Below, piece after piece: positions 24,131 to 33,899 of a stretch of 44,020 nucleotides of DNA (position 1 is its first letter; the number at the start of each line of letters is the position of its first letter). The translations under genes were made by a program, and so were the position numbers. Origin of the DNA: Helicobacter valdiviensis (GTDB lineage: Bacteria; Campylobacterota; Campylobacteria; Campylobacterales; Helicobacteraceae); assembly GCF_003245365.1 (NCBI RefSeq), contig NZ_NBIU01000014.1, positions 1 through 44,020 on the forward strand. Reading direction: 5' to 3'. A model generated the notes under the pieces. The model worked only from the letters and a program-made list of their open reading frames with translations, was not told the origin of the DNA and made no database searches.

Positions 24131-24616
24131 ATGGAAACTTGGGTAAATTTGGAAGAATTTGCAAAACTTGCTAATTTGGATAAAGAAAAGGTTTTAGCAA
24201 TGGTGGCAAGTGGAGAGTTAAAAAGCAAGCAAGAAGAGGGTGTGTTTTTTATTGATGCAGGGAGTGGTACGCAAGCATTGGTTCAAAGTGGGACAAATGC
24301 AGTAATGGTGCAAAATACAAGCGGTGGAGTAGATAGTGAGTTTGTAGAAAAAACAATCGGAACAATTTTAAGCCTACATGAAAAGGTGGTTTCTTCAAAA
24401 GAAGAAACTATTTTAAGTGTTAAAAATGAAAACCAGTTTTTAAAAGATGCACTTTTTAACACACAAGAAGTCTATGAGGATGATAAAAAAACCATAGCAA
24501 TATTGCGTGAGCAGCTCCGTGCAGCACAAGAAGAAATTGACTTTTTGAAAAGAAAATATCGTCTTATGTGGGGCAAGGTTGTAGATGTAAATTCTAAGCA
24601 AGGAACACAAGATTAA
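24131..24616 (+). CDS. DUF3972-family protein
   Basis: A 161-residue protein without assigned function, found in the epsilonproteobacteria. The start VNLEEFAKLANLDKEKVLAMVASGELKSKQEEGVFFIDAG looks like a small winged-helix or MerR-like DNA-reading segment. The second half, from about residue 80 (ETILSVKNENQFLKDALF to LREQLRAAQEEIDFLKRKYRLMWGKV), is a coiled coil. It lies in a row with purE, and its stop overlaps the probable start of the DUF89 gene. Confidence 0.75.
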   Translation: METWVNLEEFAKLANLDKEKVLAMVASGELKSKQEEGVFFIDAGSGTQALVQSGTNAVMVQNTSGGVDSEFVEKTIGTILSLHEKVVSSKEETILSVKNENQFLKDALFNTQEVYEDDKKTIAILREQLRAAQEEIDFLKRKYRLMWGKVVDVNSKQGTQD

Positions 24617-25634
24617 TCTAACATATGAATGCTTAGAATGTCTAAGAAAGCAAACTCTATCTACCCTTAAAATCACAAAAAATATAAACATTTCTGCTTC
24701 TGTAATAGAAAAAGAAATTTTTAGCTTTTTAAAAGATGTAAAAATAGAGGAAAAACTATCTAAAGAGTTTCAAGAAAATTTAATTCTTAGCCAAAAAGAT
24801 AAGCAAAGTTTGCAAGAGATTTTAAGAGAATTTTATACAACCAAAAAATTAGAGGGAGATTTTGAGATTCCTCCTACTCTTTTAGCACCTTTGGTGTATG
24901 AAAATATTGCTAAAATGATAAAGGACAATAGTCCTTATAAGCAAATTAAGCTTCAAAGCATACAAAAAGCAAGAGAAATTAAAAATCAAATGCTTTTAAA
25001 AATGCCAAAAAGCTTTCAAAAAAACTCATTAAATTTGCAAGAAGAGTTAGAGATACTAAAATTTGGCTTATCTTTAGCAGTGCTTGGAAATGTGATAGAT
25101 TATGGAGCGCAAGAGAGTTTTGATTTAGAAAATGAAGCAAGGGATATTTTAAAGTTAGATTTTGACAAAAGCAAGATTTTATTGGAACGATTAAAAATTG
25201 TTAAAAAACTTGTATATCTAGCAGATAATGCAGGAGAAAATGAGTTTGATGAGATTTTAATAAGTGTTTTTAAGAAGTTAAATCCTAGTTTAGAGATCTT
25301 CTATCTTGTAAGAGGCGAAGAGATTATTAATGATGTTACTTTAGAGGATTTAAAAGTAAGTAATTCTAAATTATTTGATTTAGTGAATGTAAGAAGTAGT
25401 GGTGTTCAAAGTCCAGGTTTTATTTATGGGATTGCCAATGAAGAAAGTAAAAAGCTATTTAAAGAATGTGATTTGATTTTATCAAAAGGTATGGGAAATT
25501 TTGAATCTTTGGAAAAGACTGCACAAAATGATGGGAGAATTTTCTTTCTTTTTAAGGTAAAATGCAATGTTGTAGCAAGACATATTAATAAAAATTTAGG
25601 TGAATTTGTTTTGATAAATTATAAAAGGAGTTAA
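24612..25634 (+). CDS. DUF89/ARMT1-like damage-control phosphatase family protein, probable ATT start
   Basis: The family's N-terminal cysteine signature (YECLECLRKQTLSTL) is encoded in an open frame from 24591, but no ATG, GTG or TTG occurs in it before TTG 24810, deep inside the domain. ATT 24612 lies 7 bases after an AAGGA sequence and overlaps the upstream stop (ATTAA), so it is the best start, giving about 340 residues. The C-terminal half has the metal-site run VYLADNAGENEFDEIL, FYLVRGEEIINDVTLEDL and DLILSKGMGNFESL. DUF89 proteins are metal-dependent phosphatases acting on damaged sugar phosphates. A mutated ATG is the other explanation for the start. Confidence 0.75.
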   Translation: MNLTYECLECLRKQTLSTLKITKNINISASVIEKEIFSFLKDVKIEEKLSKEFQENLILSQKDKQSLQEILREFYTTKKLEGDFEIPPTLLAPLVYENIAKMIKDNSPYKQIKLQSIQKAREIKNQMLLKMPKSFQKNSLNLQEELEILKFGLSLAVLGNVIDYGAQESFDLENEARDILKLDFDKSKILLERLKIVKKLVYLADNAGENEFDEILISVFKKLNPSLEIFYLVRGEEIINDVTLEDLKVSNSKLFDLVNVRSSGVQSPGFIYGIANEESKKLFKECDLILSKGMGNFESLEKTAQNDGRIFFLFKVKCNVVARHINKNLGEFVLINYKRS

Positions 25635-26939
25635 ATGTTATTAACTAATCCAGTTTTAGTATCCATTATTGTAATGGTTGTGCTGTGTTTAGCACGATTG
25701 AATATATTATTGGCTATTTTAATTTCTGCTATGGTTGCAGGGGTTATGCATGGTTTTGGTTTTACGCAAAGCATTGAGATTTTAATTCAAGGAATGGCTG
25801 GGAATTTAAGTATTGCAATTAGCTATATTCTTTTAGGGGCAATAGCAGCGGCAATTTCAAGAAGCAATTTAACAAGCTTTTTTGTTTATTATGTGGCAGA
25901 ATTTATTAAAGATAAAAGACTTATGTTTTGTCTAACTATCGCATTTTTTGCTTGTTTTTCACAAAATCTTATTCCAGTACATATTGCATTTATCCCTATT
26001 TTAATTCCGCCTCTTTTGCCTTTGATAAATAAATTAAAAATTGATAGAAGAGCGGTTGCATGTGCGCTTACCTTTGGTGTAAAAGCTCCTTATGTTACCC
26101 TTAGTGTTGGATTTGGACTTATTTTTCACAATATCATTGTAGAAGAGCTTAATAAAAATAAAATCCCTGTAACTTTAGAAGATGTTACAGGTGTGATGTG
26201 GATAGGTGGGGCAAGTATGCTTTTGGGTTTGCTTTTAGCAATTTTTGTTTTTTATAGAAAGCCACGAGAATACCAAAATACTTTTTATGAAGAAAATGTA
26301 GCACCTATTTTTGAAAAACCTAAAATGCAAATGCGAGATTATGCGATTTTAGCAGGTGCGATTGTTTGTTTTGCAGTTCAAATCCCTACCCAAAATATTC
26401 CATTAAGTGGTTTAGCAGGTTTGGTAGTGATGATAGTGTTTGGTGGAATCAAATGGGGCGATGTAGATGAAGTAATGGAGGGCGGATTAAAGCTTATGGC
26501 TTTTATTGCCTTTATTATGCTTGCTGCAAAAGGTTATGCAGGGATTTTAGATCAAACAGGTGCAGTAAAAGATCTTGTAAGTGCTGTGGCTTCTTTATCG
26601 GGAGGTAAGCTTGGAGGAGCGATTATTATGCTCGTGGTTGGATTGCTTATTACAATGGGGATTGGGAGTTCATTTGGGACAATTCCAGTAATTGCAGTGA
26701 TTTATTGTCCTTTGGCTTTGGAGCTTGGTTTTAGTAAAGAGGCTATTATCTTACTTGTTGGGATTGCAGGAGCATTAGGGGATGCAGGAAGTCCCGCATC
26801 AGATAGCACATTAGGTCCTACTTCAGGATTAAATGTGGATTCTCAACATAATCACATTTGGGATACTTGTGTGCCAACATTTTTGATGTATAATATTCCT
26901 TTGATGGTTTTTGGTGTAGTTGGAGCACTTTTTTTATAA
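25635..26939 (+). CDS. Na+/H+ antiporter-family (NhaC/YuiF-type) permease
   Basis: A 434-residue, very hydrophobic protein with about 11-12 membrane helices. Conserved segments include SYILLGAIAAAISRSNLTSFF, FACFSQNLIPVHIAFIPILIPPLLPLINKL, TMGIGSSFGTIPVIAVIYCPL and GDAGSPASDSTLGPTSGLNVDSQHNHIWDTCVPTF. These match Na+/H+ antiporter-family proteins of Helicobacter and Campylobacter, and the related YuiF group. Ion or amino-acid specificity cannot be read from sequence. It starts at the base after the DUF89 stop with an AAAAGGAG site. Confidence 0.82.
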   Translation: MLLTNPVLVSIIVMVVLCLARLNILLAILISAMVAGVMHGFGFTQSIEILIQGMAGNLSIAISYILLGAIAAAISRSNLTSFFVYYVAEFIKDKRLMFCLTIAFFACFSQNLIPVHIAFIPILIPPLLPLINKLKIDRRAVACALTFGVKAPYVTLSVGFGLIFHNIIVEELNKNKIPVTLEDVTGVMWIGGASMLLGLLLAIFVFYRKPREYQNTFYEENVAPIFEKPKMQMRDYAILAGAIVCFAVQIPTQNIPLSGLAGLVVMIVFGGIKWGDVDEVMEGGLKLMAFIAFIMLAAKGYAGILDQTGAVKDLVSAVASLSGGKLGGAIIMLVVGLLITMGIGSSFGTIPVIAVIYCPLALELGFSKEAIILLVGIAGALGDAGSPASDSTLGPTSGLNVDSQHNHIWDTCVPTFLMYNIPLMVFGVVGALFL

Positions 26940-26952
26940 AAGGAGAGTAAGA

Positions 26953-27891
26953 ATGGATTATGCAAAAATAGCAAAAGAGGTTTTTAGCATAGAATCTAAA
27001 GCGATTTTAGATTTAACAGATTTATTAAATGAAGATTTTAATAAAGTTATTGATTGCATATTAGATTTAAAAGGGCGTTTTGTAATTACAGGTATGGGAA
27101 AATCAGGACATATTGGTGCTAAAATTGCTGCTACACTTGCAAGCACAGGAACTCCAAGTTTTTTTATGCATCCAGGTGAAGCATTGCATGGAGATTTAGG
27201 AATGCTAAGAAGTGAAGATGCACTTTTGGCAATTTCAAATTCAGGGGAGAGTGAAGAGATTTTGCGACTTATTCCAGCAATTAAACGCCGTCAAATTACT
27301 TTAATTTCTATGAGCGGGAATCCAAATTCTACTTTGGCAAAGAAAGGGGATTATTTTTTAAATATTGCAGTCAAGCAAGAAGCTTGCCCTTTACAGCTTG
27401 CACCTACTTCCTCTACAACGGCAACTTTAGCTATGGGGGATGCTATTGCAGTGGCTTTAATGAAGGCTAGAAGATTTAAACCAGAAGATTTTGCCCTTTT
27501 TCATCCAGGAGGAAGTTTGGGGAGAAAACTTCTTACAAAAGTAGAAGATATTATGGTAAGCACAGATTTGCCAATTGTTGGATTAAATACTTCTTTTAAG
27601 CAAGTGGTGAGTGAGATGACAAGCAAAAAGCTTGGGGTGTGTTTGGTAATAGACGAAGAAAGATTGGTTGGTATTATCACAGATGGAGATTTGAGGCGTG
27701 CATTAATGGGGGATAATTTTAGTCTTTATGCTAAAGATATGATGAGTAACAATCCAAAAACGATACAAGCAGATGTGATGGCAACAGATGCAGAGCAATA
27801 TATGATGGAAAATAAAATCAAAGAATTGGTGGTGATGAGAGGGCAAAAAATTGCTGGTATCATTCAAATTTATGAGATTGGAAAGATTTAA
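26953..27891 (+). CDS. kdsD: arabinose-5-phosphate isomerase (KdsD/KpsF)
   Basis: A 312-residue protein: a SIS domain (VITGMGKSGHIGAKIAATLASTGTPSFFMHPGEALHGDLGML, then AISNSGESEEILRLIP) followed by two CBS domains (from about residue 200). It interconverts ribulose-5-phosphate and arabinose-5-phosphate, the first step to Kdo, needed for LPS and some capsules. ATG 26953 is chosen because it follows an AGGAG site. Known as kpsF in H. pylori and C. jejuni. Confidence 0.93.
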   Translation: MDYAKIAKEVFSIESKAILDLTDLLNEDFNKVIDCILDLKGRFVITGMGKSGHIGAKIAATLASTGTPSFFMHPGEALHGDLGMLRSEDALLAISNSGESEEILRLIPAIKRRQITLISMSGNPNSTLAKKGDYFLNIAVKQEACPLQLAPTSSTTATLAMGDAIAVALMKARRFKPEDFALFHPGGSLGRKLLTKVEDIMVSTDLPIVGLNTSFKQVVSEMTSKKLGVCLVIDEERLVGIITDGDLRRALMGDNFSLYAKDMMSNNPKTIQADVMATDAEQYMMENKIKELVVMRGQKIAGIIQIYEIGKI

Positions 27892-27904
27892 AAATGGAGC
27901 TTCT

Positions 27905-29725
27905 ATGCGAGCAATTTTAAAGATTTTTAGCATTTTTTGTTTGCTGATTGTAGTGGCATTTGGGGATACTTATAGTGCAAGTGCTTTTGCAATCAATGGG
28001 GAAGTAAAATATAAAAATTTAAAGGCATTTGATTATGTGAATGTGAATGCTAAAAAAGGCGGACATATTAAAAAAGCTGCCATTGGGACTTATGATAGTT
28101 TTTATAATTTTTTGCTTAAAGGAACTCCTGCAGAGGGTTTAGAGCTTCTTTATGATACTTTAATGGTGCGATCTTTAGATGAGCCTAGTAGCCAGTATGG
28201 ATTAATTGCAAAACAGATACAAAGAGATAAAGAGAATAATTTTGTGATTTTTCATCTTGATCCTAGAGCGCGTTTTAATGATGGCAAGGAAGTGAGTGCC
28301 TTTGATGTAGAATTTAGCTTCAATCTAATAGCAAGAGGCGATAATCCTATTACAAGCAGATATTATAAGGATATTAAAGAAGTAATTGTGGTGGATAAAT
28401 ATACTATTAGATTTAATTTTTCTAATAATCAAAACAGGGAATTAGCATTGATTTTAGGGGATTTGCCTATTTTGCCTAAGCACTATTATGAGAAGAAAGA
28501 CTTAAATAAAGATTCTTTATGGATACCTCTTGGAAGTGGTCCTTATACAATAGAAAGTTATGAAGCAGGACGCACACTTACTTATAAAAGAGTGGAGAAT
28601 TATTGGGCAAAGGATCATCCAACGCGTGTAGGTTATTTTAATTTTGATAGGATTAGTATTGATTATTACAAAGATGATGCAGTGGCATTAGAAGCTTTTA
28701 AAGCTGGAAGATATGATTATCGCTTAGAGATGAGTGCAAAAAATTGGGCAAATGGCTATGCAGGAAATGCACTAAAGAGTGGTGCGATTAAAAAACAAGA
28801 AAGCGTGCATATGCTTCCTAGTGGTATGCAAGGTTTTGTTTTTAATCTAAGGAAACCTATTTTTGCAGATATTAGAGTTAGGGAAGCATTGAGCTTAGCA
28901 TTTGATTTTGAATGGAGCAATAAAAATTTATTTTTTAACCAATATACAAGAACTAAGAGTTATTTTGATAATTCAGAGTTTGCAAGCGTTGGAATACCTT
29001 TAGGAGAGGAATTAAAAGTTTTAGAAGTTTATAGGGACAAATTGCCTAAAGAACTCTTTATACAGCCTTTTTTGTTGCCTAGCACAAAAGGAGATGGCAA
29101 TAATAGAGAAAATCTTAAAAAAGCACAAGAGCTTTTAAAGGAGAGTGGTTTTACTTTTAAAAATGGTAAGCTTTACAAAGATAAAGAGCCTTTTAGTTTT
29201 GAATTACTTTTGGTAAGTCCTGCAATGGAGCGTGTAGCTGTTCCCTATGCAAAAAATTTGCAAAGACTTGGAATTGATATGAAGATTAGAGTGGTAGATT
29301 TAAGCCAATATTTAAACCGCTTAAATAATTTTGAATATGATATGATTGTAGCAGTGTTCCCGCAAAGTCTTTCACCAGGTAATGAACAAAGCTTTTTTTG
29401 GGGCTCTAAGAGTGCAGATGAAAAAGGAAGCAGGAATTATGCTGGGATTAAAAATGAAGTGGTGGATGCTCTTATAGATAAGATTATCAAAGTTAAAGAT
29501 TATCAAGAGCTTGTTACTTATACAAGAGCACTTGATAGGGTGCTTTTGTGGGAATATTATGTGATACCGCATTTTCACAATAAAACTTTTAGAATGGCAT
29601 ATTGGGATTTTTTAGAACATCCTGCAATTATGCCTATTTATGATATTGGTTTTGATACTTGGTGGTTTAATGAAGAGAAGTATCAAGAGCTTATCAAAAA
29701 ATATCCCTCGCTTAGAAAAAATTAA
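27905..29725 (+). CDS. yejA: peptide ABC transporter substrate-binding protein (YejA-like, SBP family 5)
   Basis: A 606-residue periplasmic protein with a signal peptide (MRAILKIFSIFCLLIVVAFG, cut probably after the following short stretch). LDPRARFNDGKEVSAFDVEFSFNLI and LPILPKHYYEKKDL, with PLGSGPYTIESYEAGRTLTYKRVENYWAKDHP, are standard family 5 solute-binding segments, in the YejA branch. It would deliver peptides to YejBEF. It is the first gene of a four-gene transporter operon; its stop overlaps the YejB start by one base. ATG 27905 is chosen because it begins the signal peptide. Confidence 0.9.
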   Translation: MRAILKIFSIFCLLIVVAFGDTYSASAFAINGEVKYKNLKAFDYVNVNAKKGGHIKKAAIGTYDSFYNFLLKGTPAEGLELLYDTLMVRSLDEPSSQYGLIAKQIQRDKENNFVIFHLDPRARFNDGKEVSAFDVEFSFNLIARGDNPITSRYYKDIKEVIVVDKYTIRFNFSNNQNRELALILGDLPILPKHYYEKKDLNKDSLWIPLGSGPYTIESYEAGRTLTYKRVENYWAKDHPTRVGYFNFDRISIDYYKDDAVALEAFKAGRYDYRLEMSAKNWANGYAGNALKSGAIKKQESVHMLPSGMQGFVFNLRKPIFADIRVREALSLAFDFEWSNKNLFFNQYTRTKSYFDNSEFASVGIPLGEELKVLEVYRDKLPKELFIQPFLLPSTKGDGNNRENLKKAQELLKESGFTFKNGKLYKDKEPFSFELLLVSPAMERVAVPYAKNLQRLGIDMKIRVVDLSQYLNRLNNFEYDMIVAVFPQSLSPGNEQSFFWGSKSADEKGSRNYAGIKNEVVDALIDKIIKVKDYQELVTYTRALDRVLLWEYYVIPHFHNKTFRMAYWDFLEHPAIMPIYDIGFDTWWFNEEKYQELIKKYPSLRKN

Positions 29726-30771
29726 TGGGAAATTATTTATTTAAACGCCTTATCCTTATTGTTCCTACATTGCTTGGGATTATGACACTTAATTTTTTTA
29801 TTATACAGTTAGCACCTGGTGGTCCTGTAGAACAAATGATGGCAAAAATAGAGCACAGTAATTTAACAAATGAGGTAGCACAAGGGGGCTTTAGATTTAA
29901 AAATGAAGGCATCAATGAAGAATTAATGGAGAAAATCAAGCAAATGTATGGCTTTGATAAACCACTTTTAGAGCGTTATTTTTTGATGCTAAAAAATTAT
30001 TTATTTTTTGATTTTGGAGAGAGTTTTTATAAAAATCAATCTGTGATAAGTTTAATTGTAGAAAAGCTTCCAGTTTCCATTACCTTAGGGCTTTGGAGCA
30101 CCCTTTTAATTTATTTTATTTCTATACCTTTAGGGATTAAAAAGGCTATTAATAATGGCACTCCCTTTGATGTGGCAACAAGCACAATAATAGTAATCGG
30201 CAATGCAATTCCTACATTTTTATTTGCTTTGGTGCTTATTATTTTGTTTGCAGGGGGGAGCTATTTTAATCTTTTTCCTTTGCGTGGAATTGTAAGCGAT
30301 AATTTTGCAAGCTTAAGTTTTTTTGAAAAGATTAAGGATTATTTATGGCATATTACATTACCAGTGATTTCTCTTAGCATTGGGGGATTTGCCACTTTAA
30401 CTTTGCTTGTTAAAAATTCATTTTTAGAAGAAGGTTCTAAACAATATGTAAAACTTGCTCTCTCTAAAGGTTTAAGTCAAAGACAAGTTTTATACCATCA
30501 TATTTTTAGAAATGCAATGCTTTTGATTTTGGCTTCTATTCCATCAGCGCTTTTAGGGGTTTTGCTTACAGGATCGCTTCTAGTGGAGATTATATTTTCT
30601 TTAGATGGACTTGGGCTTTTAGGATATGAGGCTATTATTAGTAGAGATTATCCAGTAATTTTTGGAAGCTTATATATTTTTACGCTTTTGGGACTTATTG
30701 TGAATGTAGTGAGTGATTTAGTATATCATTTGGTGGATCCTAGAATACAATTTAATAGGGTAGAACAATGA
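29725..30771 (+). CDS. yejB: peptide ABC transporter permease YejB
   Basis: A 348-residue permease with six membrane helices. The N-terminus holds FIIQLAPGGPVEQMMAKIE, the PGGPVEQ being typical of YejB. The EAA-loop region is VKLALSKGLSQRQVLYHHIFRNAML, followed by VEIIFSLDGLGLLGYEAIISRDYPVIFG. It pairs with YejE to form the channel. Overlaps the genes on both sides. Confidence 0.92.
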   Translation: MGNYLFKRLILIVPTLLGIMTLNFFIIQLAPGGPVEQMMAKIEHSNLTNEVAQGGFRFKNEGINEELMEKIKQMYGFDKPLLERYFLMLKNYLFFDFGESFYKNQSVISLIVEKLPVSITLGLWSTLLIYFISIPLGIKKAINNGTPFDVATSTIIVIGNAIPTFLFALVLIILFAGGSYFNLFPLRGIVSDNFASLSFFEKIKDYLWHITLPVISLSIGGFATLTLLVKNSFLEEGSKQYVKLALSKGLSQRQVLYHHIFRNAMLLILASIPSALLGVLLTGSLLVEIIFSLDGLGLLGYEAIISRDYPVIFGSLYIFTLLGLIVNVVSDLVYHLVDPRIQFNRVEQ

Positions 30772-31784
30772 GTGTAAAAAGTTTAAGGGGTAGAAGATTT
30801 AGAGCCTTTAGGCAAAATAAACGCGCTTATTTTTCTTTGATTATTTTTGTGATTTTATTGTTTGTATGTTTGTTTGCACCTTTTATTGCAAATAATAAGC
30901 CTTTGTATGTTTATTATAAGGGAGAGAGTTATTTTCCTCTTTTTAAAGTTTATCCAGAAACGACTTTTGGGGGAGATTTTTTAAGTGAGACAAATTACAA
31001 AGATACTTATATTCAAGAAAAGATTAAAGAGAATGGATTTATGCTTATGCCACTTATTCCCTATAGTTATGATAGTGTAAATTACTCTCTTTCTTCTCCG
31101 CCCCCAAGCCCTCCAAGTTTAGAAAATTATTTGGGAACTGATGATTTAGGAAGAGATGTTTTGGCAAGATTAATTTATGGTTTGCAAACTTCTATTATCT
31201 TTGCATTAATTTTGGGGGTTATTAGTTCTTTTTTGGGTTTTGTTATAGGGGCAATTTGTGGTTATTATGGAGGTAAGGTAGATTTGGCTTTGCAGAGATT
31301 TATTGAGATTTGGAGCGGAATGCCTATTTTGTTTGTTTTAATTATTCTCTCTAGTCTTTTAGAGCCTACTTTTTGGACAATTTTATTTGTAGTTTTGCTT
31401 TTTTCTTGGATAGCTTTAGTGCCTTTTGTGCGGGCAGAATTTTTAAAAATAAGAAATTTAGATTATATAAAAGCTGCTAGAATAATGGGAGCTAGTAATT
31501 TTAGGATTATTTTTGTGCATATTTTGCCTAATGCCTTGATTTCTACTTTAACATTTTTTCCTTTTATTTTGTGTGGGAGTATTACAACTTTAGCATCTTT
31601 AGATTTTTTAGGCTTGGGATTACCTCCTCCTAGTGCGAGTTTGGGAGAGTTACTCTCACAAGGAAGAAATAACCTTAATGCACCTTGGCTTACTCTTAGT
31701 GGGTTTTTTGCACTAAGTATTCTTTTAAGCCTCTTGGTGTTTATTGGAGAGGGGCTAAGAGATGTTTTTAAGGGGGGTAAATGA
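30768..31784 (+). CDS. yejE: peptide ABC transporter permease YejE
   Basis: A 338-residue permease. After the first helix (YFSLIIFVILLFVCLFAPFIANNKPLYVYY) comes a long periplasmic loop ending PPSPPSLENYLGTDDLGRDVLARLIYG, typical of the OppC/YejE group, then the core helices and the EAA loop YIKAARIMGASNFRIIFVHILPNALI. Start overlaps the yejB stop (ATGA) and its stop overlaps the start of yejF. Confidence 0.92.
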   Translation: MSVKSLRGRRFRAFRQNKRAYFSLIIFVILLFVCLFAPFIANNKPLYVYYKGESYFPLFKVYPETTFGGDFLSETNYKDTYIQEKIKENGFMLMPLIPYSYDSVNYSLSSPPPSPPSLENYLGTDDLGRDVLARLIYGLQTSIIFALILGVISSFLGFVIGAICGYYGGKVDLALQRFIEIWSGMPILFVLIILSSLLEPTFWTILFVVLLFSWIALVPFVRAEFLKIRNLDYIKAARIMGASNFRIIFVHILPNALISTLTFFPFILCGSITTLASLDFLGLGLPPPSASLGELLSQGRNNLNAPWLTLSGFFALSILLSLLVFIGEGLRDVFKGGK

Positions 31785-33343
31785 ATGAAATTCTAAGTTT
31801 TAGGAATTTTTCTCTAAATTTAGGTGAGTTTGCATTAAAAAATATCAATTTCTCTTTGAGAAAGGGAGAAGTGTTAGGGATAGTGGGGCAATCAGGGAGT
31901 GGAAAATCACTCCTTTCTTATACACTTTTAGGATTTATTAAAGAATATGTAGAGCAAAAAGGAGAAATTTTTTTATATGGAGAAAAGTTAGATTTCCAAA
32001 ATGAAAAAAAAATGCAATTTTTGCGTGGGAGAAAAATAGCCTATATTTTTCAAGAACCTTTAAGTGCGTTAAATCCTTTGCAAAAAATTAAAATTCAAAT
32101 ACAAGAAAGCATTAATATAGACAAAAAACTTTCTTATGAGCTTTTGAATAAACGCACTTTAGAATTATTAGAATGGGTAAAATTAGAAGAAAAAGAATTG
32201 GAAAAATACCCTTATGAATTGAGTGGAGGGCAAAGACAGAGGGTGTGTATAGCAATAGCTTTAGCTAAAAATCCAGAAATTTTAATTGCAGATGAGCCAA
32301 CAACTGCATTAGATCCAACTACACAAGAAGAAATTATTAAGCTTTTACAACAAATGCAACAAAAACTTAATTTGAGTATTATTTTTATCAGTCATAATCT
32401 TGGTGTTATTTCACAAATCTCCCAAAATGTTTTAGTGTTAAAAAGTGGAGAAATTATAGAACAGGGAAATTGTAGAGAGGTTTTTAAGAATCCTAAACAC
32501 CCTTTTTCAAAAGAGCTTTTAGCAACTTTGAAAGTTGTATTTAAAGAGAGAGGGGAGTATCAAGAAGAAATTTTAAAGGCAAAGGATTTTAGTGTTTCTT
32601 ATGTAACCCAAAGAAGCTTTTTGGGAAGAGTTCAAAAAGAATTTATGGCATTAAAACCTCTTGATTTTACTTTAAAAGAGGGAGAATCTTTAGGGATTAT
32701 TGGGGAATCAGGTAGTGGAAAAAGCTCCTTGGCAAATGCACTTGTGAGGCTTATAGAGGCTAAAGGGGAATTGGAAATTTTAGGAGAGCCTTTTTTGGAG
32801 CTTAGGGGTAAGGCATTGCAAAAAATGCGTCTTAATTTGCAAATGATTTTACAAGATCCAAATTCTTCATTAAATCCTAAAAAAACACTTTATGAAATTA
32901 TTGTAGAAGGTTTAAAAATACATAAGATTAAAGAAAATTATCTTGAAGTTGCCAAAAAGGCACTTTTAGAAGTAGGGCTAAATGAGGAGTATTTGTATCG
33001 TTATCCTAGTGAATTAAGTGGGGGAGAGAGGCAGAGGGTGAGTATTGCAAGAGTGCTTGTTTTAAAGCCAAAAATTTTAATTTTAGATGAGCCTACAAGT
33101 GCGTTGGATAAATTTACTCAAGCACAAATTATAAGATTATTATTGCAATTAGCAAAGACACATCAATTAAGTTATATTTGCATTAGCCATGATTTGAATG
33201 TGATTGCGCAAATGTGTGAAAAAGTGATTGTATTAAAAAGAGGCGAAGTAGTGGCAAGTGGAGATACTAAAGAAATTTTTCAAGAGAAAAATGCTTATAT
33301 TCAAAATTTGCTAGAAGCTTTTAGATTTGATAGAGGGCTTTAA
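31781..33343 (+). CDS. yejF: fused double ATPase of the peptide ABC transporter (YejF)
   Basis: A 520-residue protein with two full ABC domains. The first has Walker A GQSGSGKS, signature LSGGQRQRV and Walker B ILIADEPTTALD. The second has GESGSGKSS, LSGGERQRV and ILILDEPTSALD. One protein with two ATPases in place of separate DppD/DppF subunits is the hallmark of YejF. Both sites look complete. Confidence 0.95.
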   Translation: MNEILSFRNFSLNLGEFALKNINFSLRKGEVLGIVGQSGSGKSLLSYTLLGFIKEYVEQKGEIFLYGEKLDFQNEKKMQFLRGRKIAYIFQEPLSALNPLQKIKIQIQESINIDKKLSYELLNKRTLELLEWVKLEEKELEKYPYELSGGQRQRVCIAIALAKNPEILIADEPTTALDPTTQEEIIKLLQQMQQKLNLSIIFISHNLGVISQISQNVLVLKSGEIIEQGNCREVFKNPKHPFSKELLATLKVVFKERGEYQEEILKAKDFSVSYVTQRSFLGRVQKEFMALKPLDFTLKEGESLGIIGESGSGKSSLANALVRLIEAKGELEILGEPFLELRGKALQKMRLNLQMILQDPNSSLNPKKTLYEIIVEGLKIHKIKENYLEVAKKALLEVGLNEEYLYRYPSELSGGERQRVSIARVLVLKPKILILDEPTSALDKFTQAQIIRLLLQLAKTHQLSYICISHDLNVIAQMCEKVIVLKRGEVVASGDTKEIFQEKNAYIQNLLEAFRFDRGL

Positions 33344-33344
33344 A

Positions 33345-33899
33345 ATGAAAAAAAGGATAATAGTAATAGTGTTGGTTTTTGCCTTTTTTTGTGTGGGAGC
33401 TTTTTCTTATGTGGCACCCTTAAATTTTCAGGTGCTTTTAAAGCATATTTATGCACCTACTTTATTTAGTGTGTATTCTAAAGATGCAGGAATGCTTTAT
33501 TGTCAGCTTTATGGTGTAGCTGGAGTAAGTAAAGATTTTAAAGGAGATGGATGTGAGGTTTCCAAAAAAAGCGTTAAAGAAATGCGACATTTTGCACTTA
33601 CATACACACAAAATAAGATTTTTTTAGAACAACAATATAGAGTGGGCTATGTAAAGGGTTGGTGTTTTTTGCAAAATGGAGGGAATCTTTTTAATTATGA
33701 GATTGTGCGTGATGGTTATGCAGTGGTGCAACATTTTGATGCTACTGCAGAAGCACAAGGAGTAATGGCAGATTTAGAAGAGTTAGAAGCGATTGCAAGA
33801 GAGGAAAAAAGGGGGCTATGGAAAGAATGGGAAAAAGAAATGAATTGCTTAAAGGTTACCTTAGGAGCGATTGCAAAAGAGCAGATTCCTAAGGAGTAA
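33345..33899 (+). CDS. exported thermonuclease-like (SNase-fold) protein
   Basis: A 184-residue protein with an N-terminal membrane or signal segment (IIVIVLVFAFFCVGAFSYVAPL). The rest fits a staphylococcal-nuclease (OB-type) fold: LYGVAGVSKDF in place of the usual RL.GID-type strand, YVKGWCFLQNGGNLFNYEIVRDGYAVV as the V.LNGG..N..LV..GYA segment, and EEKRGLWK at the end, where the family has ar...GLW. The canonical catalytic Arg-Glu-Arg set is not clear, so activity is uncertain. Its end overlaps the convergent lnt gene by 11 bases. Confidence 0.6.
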   Translation: MKKRIIVIVLVFAFFCVGAFSYVAPLNFQVLLKHIYAPTLFSVYSKDAGMLYCQLYGVAGVSKDFKGDGCEVSKKSVKEMRHFALTYTQNKIFLEQQYRVGYVKGWCFLQNGGNLFNYEIVRDGYAVVQHFDATAEAQGVMADLEELEAIAREEKRGLWKEWEKEMNCLKVTLGAIAKEQIPKE

